NCBI RefSeq assembly: GCF_000519125.1
Contig: NZ_JAEX01000005.1
Span: forward strand, 188,501 to 252,500
Length of the DNA stretch: 64,000 bases
DNA from: Desulfocurvus vexinensis DSM 17965
GTDB lineage: Bacteria; Desulfobacterota; Desulfovibrionia; Desulfovibrionales; Desulfovibrionaceae
Reading direction: 5' to 3'
The notes under the pieces were generated by a model. The model was not told where the DNA came from. It saw only the letters and a list, made by a program, of their open reading frames with translations, and ran no database searches. The translations under genes were made by a program, and so were the position numbers. This document shows, in pieces, positions 26,875 through 38,015 of this stretch. Numbering within the stretch: the stretch's first letter is position 1; every line of letters starts with the position of its first letter.

Positions 26875-27363
26875 CTAGCGCCGGGCGCGGAAGAACTGGC
26901 GCAGCAGGTCGCCGCAGTCGTCGGCCAGTACGCCGCCCAGGGCGGCGAGGCGGTGGTTGACGAAGCCCAGGCTGGCCGCGTCGAGGCAGGAGGCCACGGC
27001 GCCGGATTTGGGGTCGGGCGCGCCGTAGACCAGGGCGGCCAGGCGCGCGTGGACCATGGCCCCCAGGCACATCAGGCAGGGCTCCAGGGTCACCACCAGG
27101 GTGCAGCCCGTGAGGCGGTAGTTGCCAAGGGCCAGGGCGCCCTGGCGCATGGCCAGGATTTCGGCGTGGGCCGTGGGGTCGGCGCTGGCGATGGGCGCGT
27201 TGGCCGCGCGGGCCAGCACGGCGCCGTCCGGCCCCAGGAGCACGGCGCCCACGGGCACCTCGCCCGCCTGGGCGGCGCGGCGGGCTTCGGCCAGGGCCTG
27301 GCGCATGGGCTCGTCCCAGGAGTCCAGGCCCGGGGGCAGGGTGGGGCGGTCGGGTGTGAGCAT
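26875..27363 (-). CDS. tadA: tRNA-specific adenosine deaminase
   Basis: 162 residues. TadA converts A34 to inosine in tRNA-Arg(ACG). The zinc site is explicit: H66-A-E68 in DPTAHAEILAM and P95-C96-LM-C99 in LEPCLMCLGAMVHARL. The C-terminal DDCGDLLRQFFRARR matches the family tail. It lies downstream of purQ on the same strand, 64 bases apart, so co-transcription is possible. The 225 bases beyond its stop hold only a weak 5-bp dyad before TTTCTCTTTT on the minus strand. Confidence 0.95.
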   Translation of the reverse strand: MLTPDRPTLPPGLDSWDEPMRQALAEARRAAQAGEVPVGAVLLGPDGAVLARAANAPIASADPTAHAEILAMRQGALALGNYRLTGCTLVVTLEPCLMCLGAMVHARLAALVYGAPDPKSGAVASCLDAASLGFVNHRLAALGGVLADDCGDLLRQFFRARR

Positions 27364-27427
27364 GGGGCCTTGGGCCCGGGGGCGGGCGCGGCGCCCGGCG
27401 GGGGCGCCGCGCCGCTCCGGCCCGGAG

Positions 27428-28237
27428 CTACTGGGCCCGCAGGTGGGCCACGGCGTTGTCGATGAGCACGGTGCCCAGGCGGGTGGCCTCGCCGCGCGTC
27501 CAGCCCGGGTGGTTGGTGACGTGGTTGTACGCCTCGGGGTGGGGCATGAGGCCCAGCACGCGGCCCGTGGGGTCGGTGATGCCCGCGATGCCCAGGGGCG
27601 AGCCGTTGGGGTTGGCCGGGTAGTCGGTGGTCACCTGCCCGGTGGCGGGGTCGGCGTATTGCAGGGCCACGAGGTTGGCGGCCACCAGGTCGCGCAGCAC
27701 GGCGTCGTCCATGGGCACGAGCTTGCCCTCGCCGTGGCGCACGGGCAGGTCCAAGGTGTCCACGCCCCGGGTGAACACGCAGGGGCAGGCGGGGTTGGCC
27801 TTCAGGCGCACCCAACGGTCCTCGAACTTGGCGGAATCGTTGAGGGTCAGCGACACCTGGCGCTCGAAGTAGCGCCCGCCGATGGCCGGCAGCAGCCCGA
27901 GCTTGACCAGGAGCTGGAAGCCGTTGCAGATGCCCAGCACCAGCCCGCCCGCGTCGAAGAAGGCGCGCAGCTGCGCCACCAGGGGCTCGCCGCCCTTGGT
28001 GCGGGCAAACCGCCAGCGCAGGGCCGCGGCCTGGGCCGCGCCCAGGTCGTCGCCGTCCAGGAATCCGCCGGGGAAGATCAGGAAATTATAGTCCGCAAGG
28101 CGCACCCGTCCGGCGACCAGGTCCGAAAAATAGGTGATGTCGGCCTTGTCCGCTCCGGCCTGGCGGGCGGCATGGGCCGATTCCACCTCGCAATTGGTTC
28201 CGTATCCGGTGATGACCAGCGTCTTCACCTGGGCCAT
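27428..28237 (-). CDS. purQ: Phosphoribosylformylglycinamidine synthase, glutaminase subunit I
   Basis: 269 residues from ATG 28237, selected by GGAGGAG upstream. It supplies ammonia from glutamine for formylglycinamidine ribotide synthesis (purine pathway). It is a class I glutamine amidotransferase: nucleophile C104 in LGICNGFQLL, and H233 and E235 in MPHPEAYNH. PurQ is usually near 225-230 residues; this longer version has extra segments around LKANPACPCVFTRGVDTL. No purL or purS is adjacent. It is divergent from pyrG across a 311-base regulatory gap. Confidence 0.88.
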   Translation of the reverse strand: MAQVKTLVITGYGTNCEVESAHAARQAGADKADITYFSDLVAGRVRLADYNFLIFPGGFLDGDDLGAAQAAALRWRFARTKGGEPLVAQLRAFFDAGGLVLGICNGFQLLVKLGLLPAIGGRYFERQVSLTLNDSAKFEDRWVRLKANPACPCVFTRGVDTLDLPVRHGEGKLVPMDDAVLRDLVAANLVALQYADPATGQVTTDYPANPNGSPLGIAGITDPTGRVLGLMPHPEAYNHVTNHPGWTRGEATRLGTVLIDNAVAHLRAQ

Positions 28238-30204
<1,967 letters not shown>

Positions 30205-30207
30205 CCC

Positions 30208-31035
30208 ATGCCCCCGACCCCGGAAGAACTGCACCGGCTGGCCGAGGCCGGGCCCTTCGTCATCGCCGGGCCCTGCGCCCTGGAGAGCCGCGACGTGGCC
30301 CTGGCCGTGGGGCGGCGCCTGGCCGAGATCGGGAGCGCCCTTGGGCTGCCGGTCATCTTCAAAAGCTCCTTCGACAAGGCCAACCGCACCTCGGTGGAGA
30401 GCTTCCGCGGCCCGGGCCTGGAGCGGGGCCTGGATCTGCTGGCCGAGATCAAGGCCGAGACCGGCCTGCCCGTGCTCACGGACATCCACCTGCCCGCGCA
30501 GGCCGCGCCCGTGGCCGAGGTGGCCGACGTGCTCCAGATTCCGGCCTTCCTGTGCCGCCAGACGGACCTTTTGGTGGCCGCCGGGCGCACCGGGCGGGTG
30601 GTCAACGTCAAGAAGGGCCAGTTCGTCGCCCCGTGGGACATGGCCAACGCCGTGGGCAAGATCCGCAGCACCGGCAACGCCATGCTCTGGCTCACCGAGC
30701 GCGGGGCCAGCTTCGGCTACAACAACCTCGTGGTGGACATGCGCGCCATCCCGGCCATGCAGGCCCACGGCTGCCCGGTGGTCTTCGACGCCACGCATTC
30801 GGTGCAGCTGCCGGGCGGGCAGGGCGCCAGCTCCGGCGGGCAGCGCCAGTTCGTGCCGACCCTGGCCCGGGCCGCCGTGGCCGCCGGGGCCGACGGCGTG
30901 TTCCTGGAAACGCACCCCGACCCCAACCGCGCCCTGTGCGACGGCCCCAACTCCTGGCCGCTGGACCAGTTGGAGCCGCTGTTGCGCGACCTGCTTGACC
31001 TCTGGGGGGTGGCCCGTGCCCGGCGCGTCCGCTAG
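30208..31035 (+). CDS. kdsA: 3-deoxy-D-manno-octulosonate-8-phosphate synthase
   Basis: 275 residues. It condenses arabinose-5-phosphate with phosphoenolpyruvate to Kdo8P, the first committed step of Kdo for lipopolysaccharide. Signatures: [59 protein letters not shown] and [25 protein letters not shown] precedes the ATG. The 3' end overlaps kdsC by 20 bases. Confidence 0.97.
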   Translation: MPPTPEELHRLAEAGPFVIAGPCALESRDVALAVGRRLAEIGSALGLPVIFKSSFDKANRTSVESFRGPGLERGLDLLAEIKAETGLPVLTDIHLPAQAAPVAEVADVLQIPAFLCRQTDLLVAAGRTGRVVNVKKGQFVAPWDMANAVGKIRSTGNAMLWLTERGASFGYNNLVVDMRAIPAMQAHGCPVVFDATHSVQLPGGQGASSGGQRQFVPTLARAAVAAGADGVFLETHPDPNRALCDGPNSWPLDQLEPLLRDLLDLWGVARARRVR

Positions 31036-31549
31036 GCAGCGCGCCGCCGGGGTGCGGCTTCTGGTGCTCGACGTGGACGGCGTGCTCACCGACGGCGGGT
31101 TGTACTACGACCCCAAGGGCAATGTTTCCAAGCGCTTCAACGTGCAGGACGGCCTGGGCATCAAGGTCGCCCAGGGCGCGGGGCTGGAGATCGCCGTGAT
31201 CACCGGGCTCAAGTCCGAGGCCGTGGAGAAGCGCGTGCGCGAGCTGGGCATCGAGGAATACCACGCCGGGCATCTGGCCAAGGCGCCGCTGCTGGACGGC
31301 ATGCGCCAGGCGCGCGGCCTGGAATGGGCGCAGATGGCCTACCTGGGCGACGACTGGGTGGACGCCGGGCCCATGGGGCTGGTGGGCCTGCCCATGGCCG
31401 TGGCCAACGCCCAGCCGGAGATTTTGGACCTGGCGGCGTGGGTGTCCACGCGCCCGGGCGGACACGGCGCGGTGCGCGAGGCCGTGCGCTTCATCCTCGA
31501 CGCCCGGGGCGACCTGGGGGCCCAGTGGGCCCTGTGGCGGTCGCGATGA
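31016..31549 (+). CDS. kdsC: 3-deoxy-D-manno-octulosonate-8-phosphate phosphatase (HAD family)
   Basis: 177 residues from GTG 31016, which has a G-rich Shine-Dalgarno (GGGGGG) 6 bases upstream; GTG 31052 is an alternative. It hydrolyses Kdo8P to Kdo. The HAD C0-type motif is [17 protein letters not shown] (D19 nucleophile, D21), with [20 protein letters not shown] and [13 protein letters not shown] later. It overlaps kdsA by 20 bases and lptC by ATGA, so it is fully embedded in the operon. Confidence 0.93.
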   Translation: MPGASARQRAAGVRLLVLDVDGVLTDGGLYYDPKGNVSKRFNVQDGLGIKVAQGAGLEIAVITGLKSEAVEKRVRELGIEEYHAGHLAKAPLLDGMRQARGLEWAQMAYLGDDWVDAGPMGLVGLPMAVANAQPEILDLAAWVSTRPGGHGAVREAVRFILDARGDLGAQWALWRSR

Positions 31550-32115
31550 GACGCTGGCTGCCCTGGGTGCTCCTGGTGGCCCTGGCCGTCGCGGCGGTGG
31601 CGGGCTGGTCGGCCTATCAGGCCCGGCAGGCCTTGCAGCGCGCCGCCGAGCTGCTGGACGACGTGGACGTGGACGTGTCGCTGCGCGGGGTGGAGCTCTC
31701 GCGCGGGGCCGACGGGCGCACGGAATGGCGCCTGAAGGCCGATGGCGCGCACTACGCCCAGGACACGGGCGTCGTGGCGGTGGACAATCCGCGCATCGTC
31801 TACTACCTCAATGACGGCACGGGCGAGGTCGCGGTCAACGCCACCAGCGGCGAGGTGAACCAGGCCTCGGGCGACGCCAGCCTGTGGCCGGATGTGGACA
31901 TCGTTTCCGGCCCCAACCGGGCCCGGGCCGAGCGGCTGGACTACAGCAGCGCCGAGCGTCGGCTCGTGCTTACGGGCACTGTGCGCCTGTCGCGCCCCGA
32001 CATGACCCTGGACGCGCCCCGGGTCGTGATGGACCTGGACACCAACGACATCCAGGCCGACGGCGGGATAGAAAGCGTGCTCACCGGCACCCTCGCCCCC
32101 GGCCCAAAGGAGTGA
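31546..32115 (+). CDS. lptC: LPS export protein LptC
   Basis: 189 residues. An N-terminal membrane anchor ([20 protein letters not shown]) precedes a periplasmic beta-jellyroll domain of the YrbK/LptC type (GRTEWRLKADGAHYAQDTGV, VDNPRIVYYLND, LVLTGTVRLSRPDMTLDAPR). LptC links the LptB2FG transporter to LptA in lipopolysaccharide export. ATG overlaps the kdsC stop (ATGA). lptA and lptB follow directly. Confidence 0.9.
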   Translation: MRRWLPWVLLVALAVAAVAGWSAYQARQALQRAAELLDDVDVDVSLRGVELSRGADGRTEWRLKADGAHYAQDTGVVAVDNPRIVYYLNDGTGEVAVNATSGEVNQASGDASLWPDVDIVSGPNRARAERLDYSSAERRLVLTGTVRLSRPDMTLDAPRVVMDLDTNDIQADGGIESVLTGTLAPGPKE

Positions 32116-32119
32116 TTCC

Positions 32120-32665
32120 GTGCAGCGAACCGCGAGAGCTTTTTGCGCCCTGTGCCTGCTGGCGCTGACCCTGTGCCTGGCCTGCGGCCCCGTCCTGGCG
32201 GCGGACAAGGGCAAGGCCAAGGGCGACCAGGTGCCGACCCGCATCACCTCCGAGAAGGTGCGCTACGAGCAGGGCGACCGGGTGGTGATCTTCGAGGGCC
32301 AGGTTTTCGTGCAGCGCCCGGACATGACCATCCGCTCGCGCAAGCTGACGGTGCACATGGCCAAGGGCTCCGCCGCCAAGGCCGCCCCCGGCCAGCCCGC
32401 CGGGCCCGGCGAGGTGGAGCGCATCGTGGCCGAGGGCGACGTGCAGCTTGAGCGCGAAGGCCGCCAGGGCACCTGCGCCACAGCCACCTACCACGTGCAG
32501 ACCGGGGTGCTGGTCATGGAGGGCGAGCCCCGGCTCACCGACGGCGACAACCACATCACCGGGCGCATCATCCGCCTGTATCTCAAGGACAACCGCAGCG
32601 AGGTCGAGGGCGGCCCGGGCAAGCAGGTGGAGGCCATCTTCATGACCCCGCCGGAGGCCCAGTAG
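32120..32665 (+). CDS. lptA: Periplasmic LPS transport protein LptA
   Basis: 181 residues from GTG 32120 with AAAGGAGT upstream. A signal peptide (to about VLA, residue 27) precedes an OstA-like domain (RITSEKVRYEQGDRVVIFEG, QVFVQRPDMTIRSRKLTVHM, RIVAEGDVQLEREGRQGTCA) that forms the periplasmic bridge for lipopolysaccharide. It lies 4 bases behind lptC and abuts lptB. Confidence 0.93.
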   Translation: MQRTARAFCALCLLALTLCLACGPVLAADKGKAKGDQVPTRITSEKVRYEQGDRVVIFEGQVFVQRPDMTIRSRKLTVHMAKGSAAKAAPGQPAGPGEVERIVAEGDVQLEREGRQGTCATATYHVQTGVLVMEGEPRLTDGDNHITGRIIRLYLKDNRSEVEGGPGKQVEAIFMTPPEAQ

Positions 32666-33388
32666 ATGGCTCTGCTGGCGGCCAGCGGCCTGTGCAAGCG
32701 CTACGGCCAGCGCGAGGTGGTGCACGACATCGCCCTGGACGTGGCCCAGGGCGAGGTGGTCGGGCTGCTCGGGCCCAACGGCGCGGGCAAGACGACGACC
32801 TTCTACATGCTGGTCGGGCTCATCAAGCCCAACGGCGGCGAGGTCAGCCTGGACGGCGCCCAGCTCGCGGGGCTGCCCCTGCACGAGCGCGCGCGCCTGG
32901 GCCTGTCGTACCTGCCGCAGGAAAGCTCGGTGTTCCGCAAGCTTACCGTGCGCGAAAACCTGGAAATCATCCTGGAAAACACGAAGCTCTCGCACCGCGA
33001 GCAGAAGGCCAAGGCCGACGCCCTGCTGCACGAGCTGGGCATCGCCAAACTGTCCGCGCAAAAGGCCATGCACCTGTCCGGCGGCGAGCGCCGCCGTCTG
33101 GAGATCGCCCGGGCGCTGATCCTCGACCCCAAGTTCATGCTGCTCGACGAGCCCTTCGCGGGCATCGACCCCATCGCCGTGGACGATATCCAGGGCATCG
33201 TGCGCGGGCTGCGGGACCGCGGCATCGGGGTGCTCATTTCCGACCATAACGTGCGGGAAACACTGCGCATCTGCGACCGGGCCTATCTGGTCTACGAGGG
33301 CCGGGTCATCCTTTCGGGCACGCCCGTGGAGATTTGCGAGAACCCCCAGGCCCGCCAGGTCTACCTGGGCGAGGCCTTCAGCCTCTAA
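32666..33388 (+). CDS. lptB: LPS export ABC transporter ATP-binding protein LptB
   Basis: 240 residues. Walker A GPNGAGKTTTFYML, Q-loop LPQESSVFRKLTVRENLEII (typical LptB), signature LSGGERRRLEIARAL, Walker B FMLLDEPFAGIDPIAVDDI and switch ISDHNVRETL. It powers extraction of LPS from the inner membrane with LptF and LptG, which are not in this window. The ATG directly follows the lptA stop. A 203-base gap separates it from rpoN; TATACA at 33417 may belong to an rpoN promoter, but no good -35 was found. Confidence 0.96.
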   Translation: MALLAASGLCKRYGQREVVHDIALDVAQGEVVGLLGPNGAGKTTTFYMLVGLIKPNGGEVSLDGAQLAGLPLHERARLGLSYLPQESSVFRKLTVRENLEIILENTKLSHREQKAKADALLHELGIAKLSAQKAMHLSGGERRRLEIARALILDPKFMLLDEPFAGIDPIAVDDIQGIVRGLRDRGIGVLISDHNVRETLRICDRAYLVYEGRVILSGTPVEICENPQARQVYLGEAFSL

Positions 33389-33591
33389 TCTTGCGCAGTT
33401 CCTGCGCTTCCTTGCCTATACAAAATCCTTGCCATTTGAGTTGCAAGGCCTGTGCGTCTGTGGCATGGTCTGGCCGTGTCGCGCAAGGCAGGCCCCGCCG
33501 GACGGGGGCTTTTGGCCGCTCCGGCGGATAAGGCGCCCCTGCGGGCGCCCCGGGGCCCGGCACATCCAGCACCTGAACACGACGGGCAACG

Positions 33592-35046
33592 ATGGGACTT
33601 GAACTCAGACAGCAGATGAAGCTTTCGCAGCAGCTGGTGATGACGCCCCAGCTGCAGCAGGCCATCAAGCTGCTTCAGCTTTCCCGCCTCGAACTGCTGG
33701 ACGTGGTCCAGCAGGAGCTGCTCGAAAATCCCCTGCTGGATGAAAAGGCCGAGGAAGCCTTCGAGGACACCGCCGAGCGCGACGGCAAGGACGCCTTCGA
33801 GGCCGCCGCCGAGCCCGAGCGCCCGGCCCAGGGCGACGAGGCCGTGGAGCGCGATATTGCGCGCGATGCGGACTGGGAGAACTACCTGGGCGAGTTTTCC
33901 AGCTCGTCGCGCCAGGCGCTGATGCGCGAGTCCGAGGTGCCCGAGGAGGGCATGGCCTACGACGCCCGCCTGTCGGTGAAGCCCTCGCTGGAAAGCCACC
34001 TGGAGTGGCAGATCCGCCTGTCGGATTTCAGCCCCCGGGACGTGGCCATCAGCGAGGTGGTCATCGGCAACCTGGACTCGCACGGCTACCTGCAGGCCAG
34101 CAGCGAGGAGATCGCCGCCATGGCCGGGGCCAGCACGGCCCAGGTGGAGGCCGTGGTGCGGCGCATCCAGCGGCTGGACCCGGTGGGCGTTGCCGCGCGC
34201 GACCCGCGCGAATGCCTGCTGGTGCAGATCGAAGTCCTGGGCTACGACGACCCCATTCTCATCGAGCTGGTCAGCGAACACCTGGAAGACCTGGAGAAGG
34301 GCCGCTTCAAGCCCGTGGCCCGCAAGTTCCGCCTGACCATGGACCAGCTCAAGGAATACCTCGACCTGCTCCAGACCCTGGACCCCATGCCCGGCTCCAG
34401 CTACGGCGGCGGGGAGCCGCAGTACGTCAGCCCCGACGTGTACGTCTACGAGTACGACGGCGATTTCGTCATCGTGCTCAACGAGGAGGGCCTGCCCCGG
34501 CTCCAGCTCAATTCCTTCTACATGGACGGGCTGTTGGCCAAGAACTCCAAGGACAAGGAGTACGTGCAGGAGAAGATGCGCTCGGCGGTGTGGCTGATGA
34601 AGAGCCTGTTCCAGCGCCAGCGCACGCTCTACAAGGTGGTGGAGAGCATCGTGCGCTTCCAGGACGGCTTCTTCCGCCGCGGGGTCACGGCCCTCAAGCC
34701 GCTGATTCTCAAGGACATCGCCGACGACATCGAGATGCACGAGTCCACCATCAGCCGCATCACCACCAGCAAGTATGTGGCCACGCCCCACGGCGTGTTC
34801 GAGCTGAAGTTCTTCTTCAACAGCGCCCTGGAAATGGACGACGGCTCCCAGGTGGGCTCGGAGTCGGTCAAGGCGCTCATCAAGCAGCTCATCAGTGGCG
34901 AGGACCCGCGCCACCCCCTGTCCGACGAAAAGATCGCCGACCACCTGAAGGACACCCTCAAGGTCAACATCGCCCGGCGCACGGTGGCCAAATACCGCAC
35001 GGCCCTGGGCGTCCGCTCCTCCTCCAAGCGCAAGCAGGTTTTTTGA
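33592..35046 (+). CDS. rpoN: RNA polymerase sigma-54 factor
   Basis: 484 residues. Region I is glutamine/leucine-rich (MGLELRQQMKLSQQLVMTPQ, LQQAIKLLQLSRLELLDVVQ). An acidic region II follows, then the core-binding and DNA-binding domains with helix-turn-helix (IADDIEMHESTISRITTSKY). It ends in the RpoN box ARRTVAKYRTALGVRSSSKR, which reads the -24 element. It needs enhancer-binding ATPases. A matching promoter is seen at 15621. Position between lptB and hpf-ptsN-rapZ is the classic arrangement. Confidence 0.97.
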   Translation: MGLELRQQMKLSQQLVMTPQLQQAIKLLQLSRLELLDVVQQELLENPLLDEKAEEAFEDTAERDGKDAFEAAAEPERPAQGDEAVERDIARDADWENYLGEFSSSSRQALMRESEVPEEGMAYDARLSVKPSLESHLEWQIRLSDFSPRDVAISEVVIGNLDSHGYLQASSEEIAAMAGASTAQVEAVVRRIQRLDPVGVAARDPRECLLVQIEVLGYDDPILIELVSEHLEDLEKGRFKPVARKFRLTMDQLKEYLDLLQTLDPMPGSSYGGGEPQYVSPDVYVYEYDGDFVIVLNEEGLPRLQLNSFYMDGLLAKNSKDKEYVQEKMRSAVWLMKSLFQRQRTLYKVVESIVRFQDGFFRRGVTALKPLILKDIADDIEMHESTISRITTSKYVATPHGVFELKFFFNSALEMDDGSQVGSESVKALIKQLISGEDPRHPLSDEKIADHLKDTLKVNIARRTVAKYRTALGVRSSSKRKQVF

Positions 35047-35064
35047 TCCCGCGCCGACTAGCCC

Positions 35065-35093
35065 TTTATTTCGGCCCGGTTTCGCTCTACACT
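35065..35093 (+). promoter_or_regulatory. Possible promoter of hpf
   Basis: TTTATT (35065-35070) and TACACT (35088-35093) at 17-base spacing in the rpoN-hpf gap. The -10 is fair, the -35 weak. Confidence 0.3.
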
Positions 35094-35154
35094 GGAATTG
35101 GCGGAAACCCGCCCGACCAGTGCCGTTGTGTCACCCAAGACAGGAGGACAGCCC

Positions 35155-35694
35155 ATGCAGATCAATTTCAACTTCAAGAACTTCGAACCCTCCGACCACC
35201 TCAGGAAGTACGCCACCGCGCGGTTCGAGAAGTTGATCAAGTACGCTGGCACCGACAACGCCGAACTGCAAATCAACCTGTCCGTGGAGAAGTTCCGCCA
35301 GAAGGCGGACGTGGTGCTCACCTGGGACGACAACAACCTCTCGGCCTTCGAGGAGTCCGAGGACATGTACAGCACCATCGACCTGGTGCTGGACAAGATG
35401 GACGCCCAGGTGCGCAAGATCCGCGAGAAGGCCAAGGACAAGCGCCGCCAGCGCGGCACCGTGCGCATGGACGTGGTGTCCTTCTCCGAGCCTGCGGGCG
35501 GCGGCGAGCGCGTGCCGACCATCACCGAGACCGACGCCTATGAGCCCAAGCCCATGTCCGTCGAGGAGGCGGCCATGCAGCTGGAGAGCCTGGGCTACGA
35601 GTTCCTGGTCTTCCAGAACGCGCAGACCGAGCGCATCAACGTCATCTATCTCCGCTCGAACGGGGATTTCGGCCTCATCGACCCGGGGATGTAA
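35155..35694 (+). CDS. hpf: Ribosome hibernation promoting factor, long form
   Basis: 179 residues from ATG 35155 with AGGAGG 8 bases upstream. The N-terminal S30AE domain (MQINFNFKNFEPSDHLRKYA, KADVVLTWDDNNLSAFEESE) binds the 30S decoding region. The C-terminal domain (KPMSVEEAAMQLESLGYEFL, INVIYLRSNGDFGLIDPG) is the dimerisation domain of long HPF, which joins ribosomes into 100S particles in stationary phase. It is followed 3 bases later by ptsN. Confidence 0.95.
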   Translation: MQINFNFKNFEPSDHLRKYATARFEKLIKYAGTDNAELQINLSVEKFRQKADVVLTWDDNNLSAFEESEDMYSTIDLVLDKMDAQVRKIREKAKDKRRQRGTVRMDVVSFSEPAGGGERVPTITETDAYEPKPMSVEEAAMQLESLGYEFLVFQNAQTERINVIYLRSNGDFGLIDPGM

Positions 35695-35697
35695 CGC

Positions 35698-36147
35698 ATG
35701 ATCATTGGCGAGCTGTTGGAAAAGGAGCTGGTGTTGCCGGACCTTGCGGCCAGGACCAAGAACGCGGTCCTGGCCGAGTTGGTGGCCGTGGCCGGGGACC
35801 ATGTCCCCGGCCTGGACGCCGGCGCGGCCCTCAAGGTGCTCAAGGAGCGCGAGAAGCTCGGCACCACCGGCATCGGGGACGGCGTCGCCATTCCCCACGG
35901 CAAGATGGACAGCATCGAGAGGATTGTCCTCGTGGTGGGGCGTAGCGCGCAGGGCGTGGAGTTCGACGCGCTGGACCACAAGCCCTGCACCATCTTCTTC
36001 CTTGTCCTGGCGCCCGAGCAGGTCGTCGGCCAGCACCTGCGGGTGCTGGCCGGCGTCTCGCGCCTGCTCAAGGACGACGCCTTCCGCAAGTCGTTCCTGG
36101 CTGCGGACGGGGCGGACGGCCTGTGGCGGCTGCTCCAGGGCGCGTAG
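35698..36147 (+). CDS. ptsN: PTS nitrogen-regulatory EIIA (EIIA-Ntr)
   Basis: 149 residues. The fold and phosphorylation site match PtsN: GTTGIGDGVAIPHGKMDS, with H67 as phospho-acceptor, and LVVGRSAQGVEFDALDHKPC after it. EIIA-Ntr takes phosphate from a PTS phosphotransfer chain and acts by protein contacts (potassium, phosphate and envelope regulation in other bacteria). It is linked to rpoN, hpf and rapZ as in many proteobacteria. No EI or HPr gene is in the window. Confidence 0.93.
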   Translation: MIIGELLEKELVLPDLAARTKNAVLAELVAVAGDHVPGLDAGAALKVLKEREKLGTTGIGDGVAIPHGKMDSIERIVLVVGRSAQGVEFDALDHKPCTIFFLVLAPEQVVGQHLRVLAGVSRLLKDDAFRKSFLAADGADGLWRLLQGA

Positions 36148-36160
36148 GCGGAGGCGGGTC

Positions 36161-37048
36161 ATGACCCAGGCGGCAGACGGCCACATCCCGGTGGTCATCC
36201 TCACCGGGCTGTCCGGTGCGGGCAAATCCACGGCCCTCAAGGTCTTCGAGGACCTGGGCTTCTTGTCCGTGGACGGCATGCCTCCGGGGCTCATCCCCGC
36301 CGTGGTGCGCCTGTTCGACACCCAGGCCGAGCTGCACCACCGGGGCCTGACCCTGGGCATCGACGTGCGCCAGTCGGACTTCCTGGCCCAGTGGGACGAG
36401 ACGCTCGCGCAGTGCGCGACCCTGGGCATCCGTCCGCGCATCGTGTTCGTGGAGTGCTCGCGCGCGGTGCTGCTGCGGCGCTACGCCGCCACCCGCCGCC
36501 CCCACCCCCTGGAGGGCGCCCTGTCCCTGGACGCGGCGGTGGACCGCGAGCGGGCCATGCTGGCCCCGGTGCGCGAGCAGGCCGAGCTGGTGCTCGACAC
36601 CACGGGCTATTCCATCCACGACCTGCGCCGCACCCTCCAGGAGAAGTGGAACTTCCTGCGCGACAAGCGCTGGGGGCTGCGGCTGTACATCCTGTCCTTC
36701 GGCTTCAAGCACGGCGTGCCCACCGACGCCGACCTGGTTTTCGACCTGCGCTTTCTGCCCAATCCGCATTTCGAGGAGGCGCTCCAGCCGCTGTCGGGCA
36801 AGGACGAGCCCGTGGCCCGCTTCGTGCTTGGCCGCGAGCCTGGCGACGAGTTCCTGCGTCGCCAGATCGACTACCTGAACTTCCTGTTGCCCCTGTACGC
36901 CCGCGAGGGCCGCTACCGCCTGACCATCGCCTTCGGCTGCACCGGCGGGCGGCACCGTTCCGTGGCTGTGGCCGAAGCAGTCTTTGACTCCTTGCGCAAC
37001 TCGGATTATGCAGTCTTTCTCGAACACCGGCATATCGACCTGAAATGA
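36161..37048 (+). CDS. rapZ: RNase adapter / nucleotide-binding protein RapZ
   Basis: 295 residues from ATG 36161. Walker A GLSGAGKST (16-24) and the RapZ C-terminal domain with IAFGCTGGRHRSVAVAEAVF and HRHIDLK at the end. In enterobacteria RapZ binds glucosamine-6-phosphate and guides RNase E to the GlmZ small RNA; outside that group the role is less clear. It overlaps the following EIIA gene by ATGA and follows ptsN by 13 bases. Confidence 0.93.
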   Translation: MTQAADGHIPVVILTGLSGAGKSTALKVFEDLGFLSVDGMPPGLIPAVVRLFDTQAELHHRGLTLGIDVRQSDFLAQWDETLAQCATLGIRPRIVFVECSRAVLLRRYAATRRPHPLEGALSLDAAVDRERAMLAPVREQAELVLDTTGYSIHDLRRTLQEKWNFLRDKRWGLRLYILSFGFKHGVPTDADLVFDLRFLPNPHFEEALQPLSGKDEPVARFVLGREPGDEFLRRQIDYLNFLLPLYAREGRYRLTIAFGCTGGRHRSVAVAEAVFDSLRNSDYAVFLEHRHIDLK

Positions 37049-37542
37049 CGGCGGCGGGCAGGCGGGCGCAGGCCCCGGCCCGCGCCGCAAGCACAACCGA
37101 GCCGATGACCAAGGAAAAAAAGCCCAAGGGCGACGTAGGCGTTGTTGTCGTCACCCATACCGACTACGGCACCCGGCTCATCGCCGCCGCCGGGATGATC
37201 CTCGGCGCGCAGCACGCCTGCGTCGCCGTCAGCGTGGACACCAACGTGGCCATGGACGCGACCATGGACGCCCTGCGCCAGGCCGTGGCCGATGTGGACT
37301 GCGGCTCGGGCGTGTTGCTGCTCACGGACATGTTCGGCGGCACGCCTACCAATCTGAGCCTGTCGCTGCTGGGCACGGGCAAGCTCGAAGTCATCACCGG
37401 GGTCAACCTGCCCATGCTGCTCAAGGTGCTGGGCATGCGTTCGCTGCCCCTGTCGCGCCTGGCCGACGAGGCCAAGGCCGCAGGCATCCAGGGCATCGTC
37501 GTGGCGGGCGAGGTGCTGCGCCAGAAGGTGGCGGGGAGCTGA
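37045..37542 (+). CDS. PTS mannose-family EIIA component
   Basis: 165 residues from ATG 37045 (ATGA overlap with rapZ); an internal start at 37105 would give the usual N-terminus, MTKEKKPKGDVGVVVVTH. The EIIA-Man fold shows the phospho-histidine in VVVVTHTDYG and the LLTDMFGGTPTNLSLSLLGT loop, with ITGVNLPMLLKVLG. It should receive phosphate from HPr and pass it to EIIB. EIIB and EIIC genes follow at once. Sugar specificity is unknown, and a regulatory rather than transport role is possible because no EIID is present. Confidence 0.9.
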   Translation: MTAAGRRAQAPARAASTTEPMTKEKKPKGDVGVVVVTHTDYGTRLIAAAGMILGAQHACVAVSVDTNVAMDATMDALRQAVADVDCGSGVLLLTDMFGGTPTNLSLSLLGTGKLEVITGVNLPMLLKVLGMRSLPLSRLADEAKAAGIQGIVVAGEVLRQKVAGS

Positions 37543-37544
37543 CC

Positions 37545-38015
37545 GTGTTCTGGGTGCGCGTGGACAATCGCCTGATCCATGGGCAGATCATCGAAACCTG
37601 GCTGCCCTTCACCCGCTCGCGGATGATCGTGGTGGCCAACGACGAACTCAGCGCCGACCCCCTGCGCCAGGAGATCATGGGCCTGGCCATTCCCAGCCAC
37701 GTGGACAAGTTCTTCGTCGCCGTGGAGGGCCTGCACGGCTTCCTGTCCGGCGTCTTCCAGGACTGCGGCGAGCCTGACGTGCTGATCCTGTTCGCCTCGT
37801 GCCAGGACGCCCGCCGGGCCCACGAGCACGGGCTGTCCTTCAGCAGCCTGAACCTGGGCAACATGCACTACGGCCCGGGCAAGGAGCAGATCTGCGCCCA
37901 TGTGGCCCTGGGCGGGCAGGACAAGGTCTGCCTGCGCTATTTCGCGGCCCAGGGCGTGACCCTGGACTTCCGCTGCGTGCCGAGCGAGCCGGTGCAGGTG
38001 GGTCGGCTGTGGTAG
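37545..38015 (+). CDS. PTS mannose/sorbose-family EIIB component
   Basis: 156 residues from GTG 37545 with GGGGAG upstream. It starts MFWVRVDNRLIHGQIIETWL, with the EIIB phospho-histidine H12 in RLIHGQ. SLNLGNMHYGPGKEQI is also typical of the SorB fold. It carries phosphate from EIIA to the sugar at EIIC/EIID. It overlaps the EIIC start by 7 bases. Confidence 0.92.
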   Translation: MFWVRVDNRLIHGQIIETWLPFTRSRMIVVANDELSADPLRQEIMGLAIPSHVDKFFVAVEGLHGFLSGVFQDCGEPDVLILFASCQDARRAHEHGLSFSSLNLGNMHYGPGKEQICAHVALGGQDKVCLRYFAAQGVTLDFRCVPSEPVQVGRLW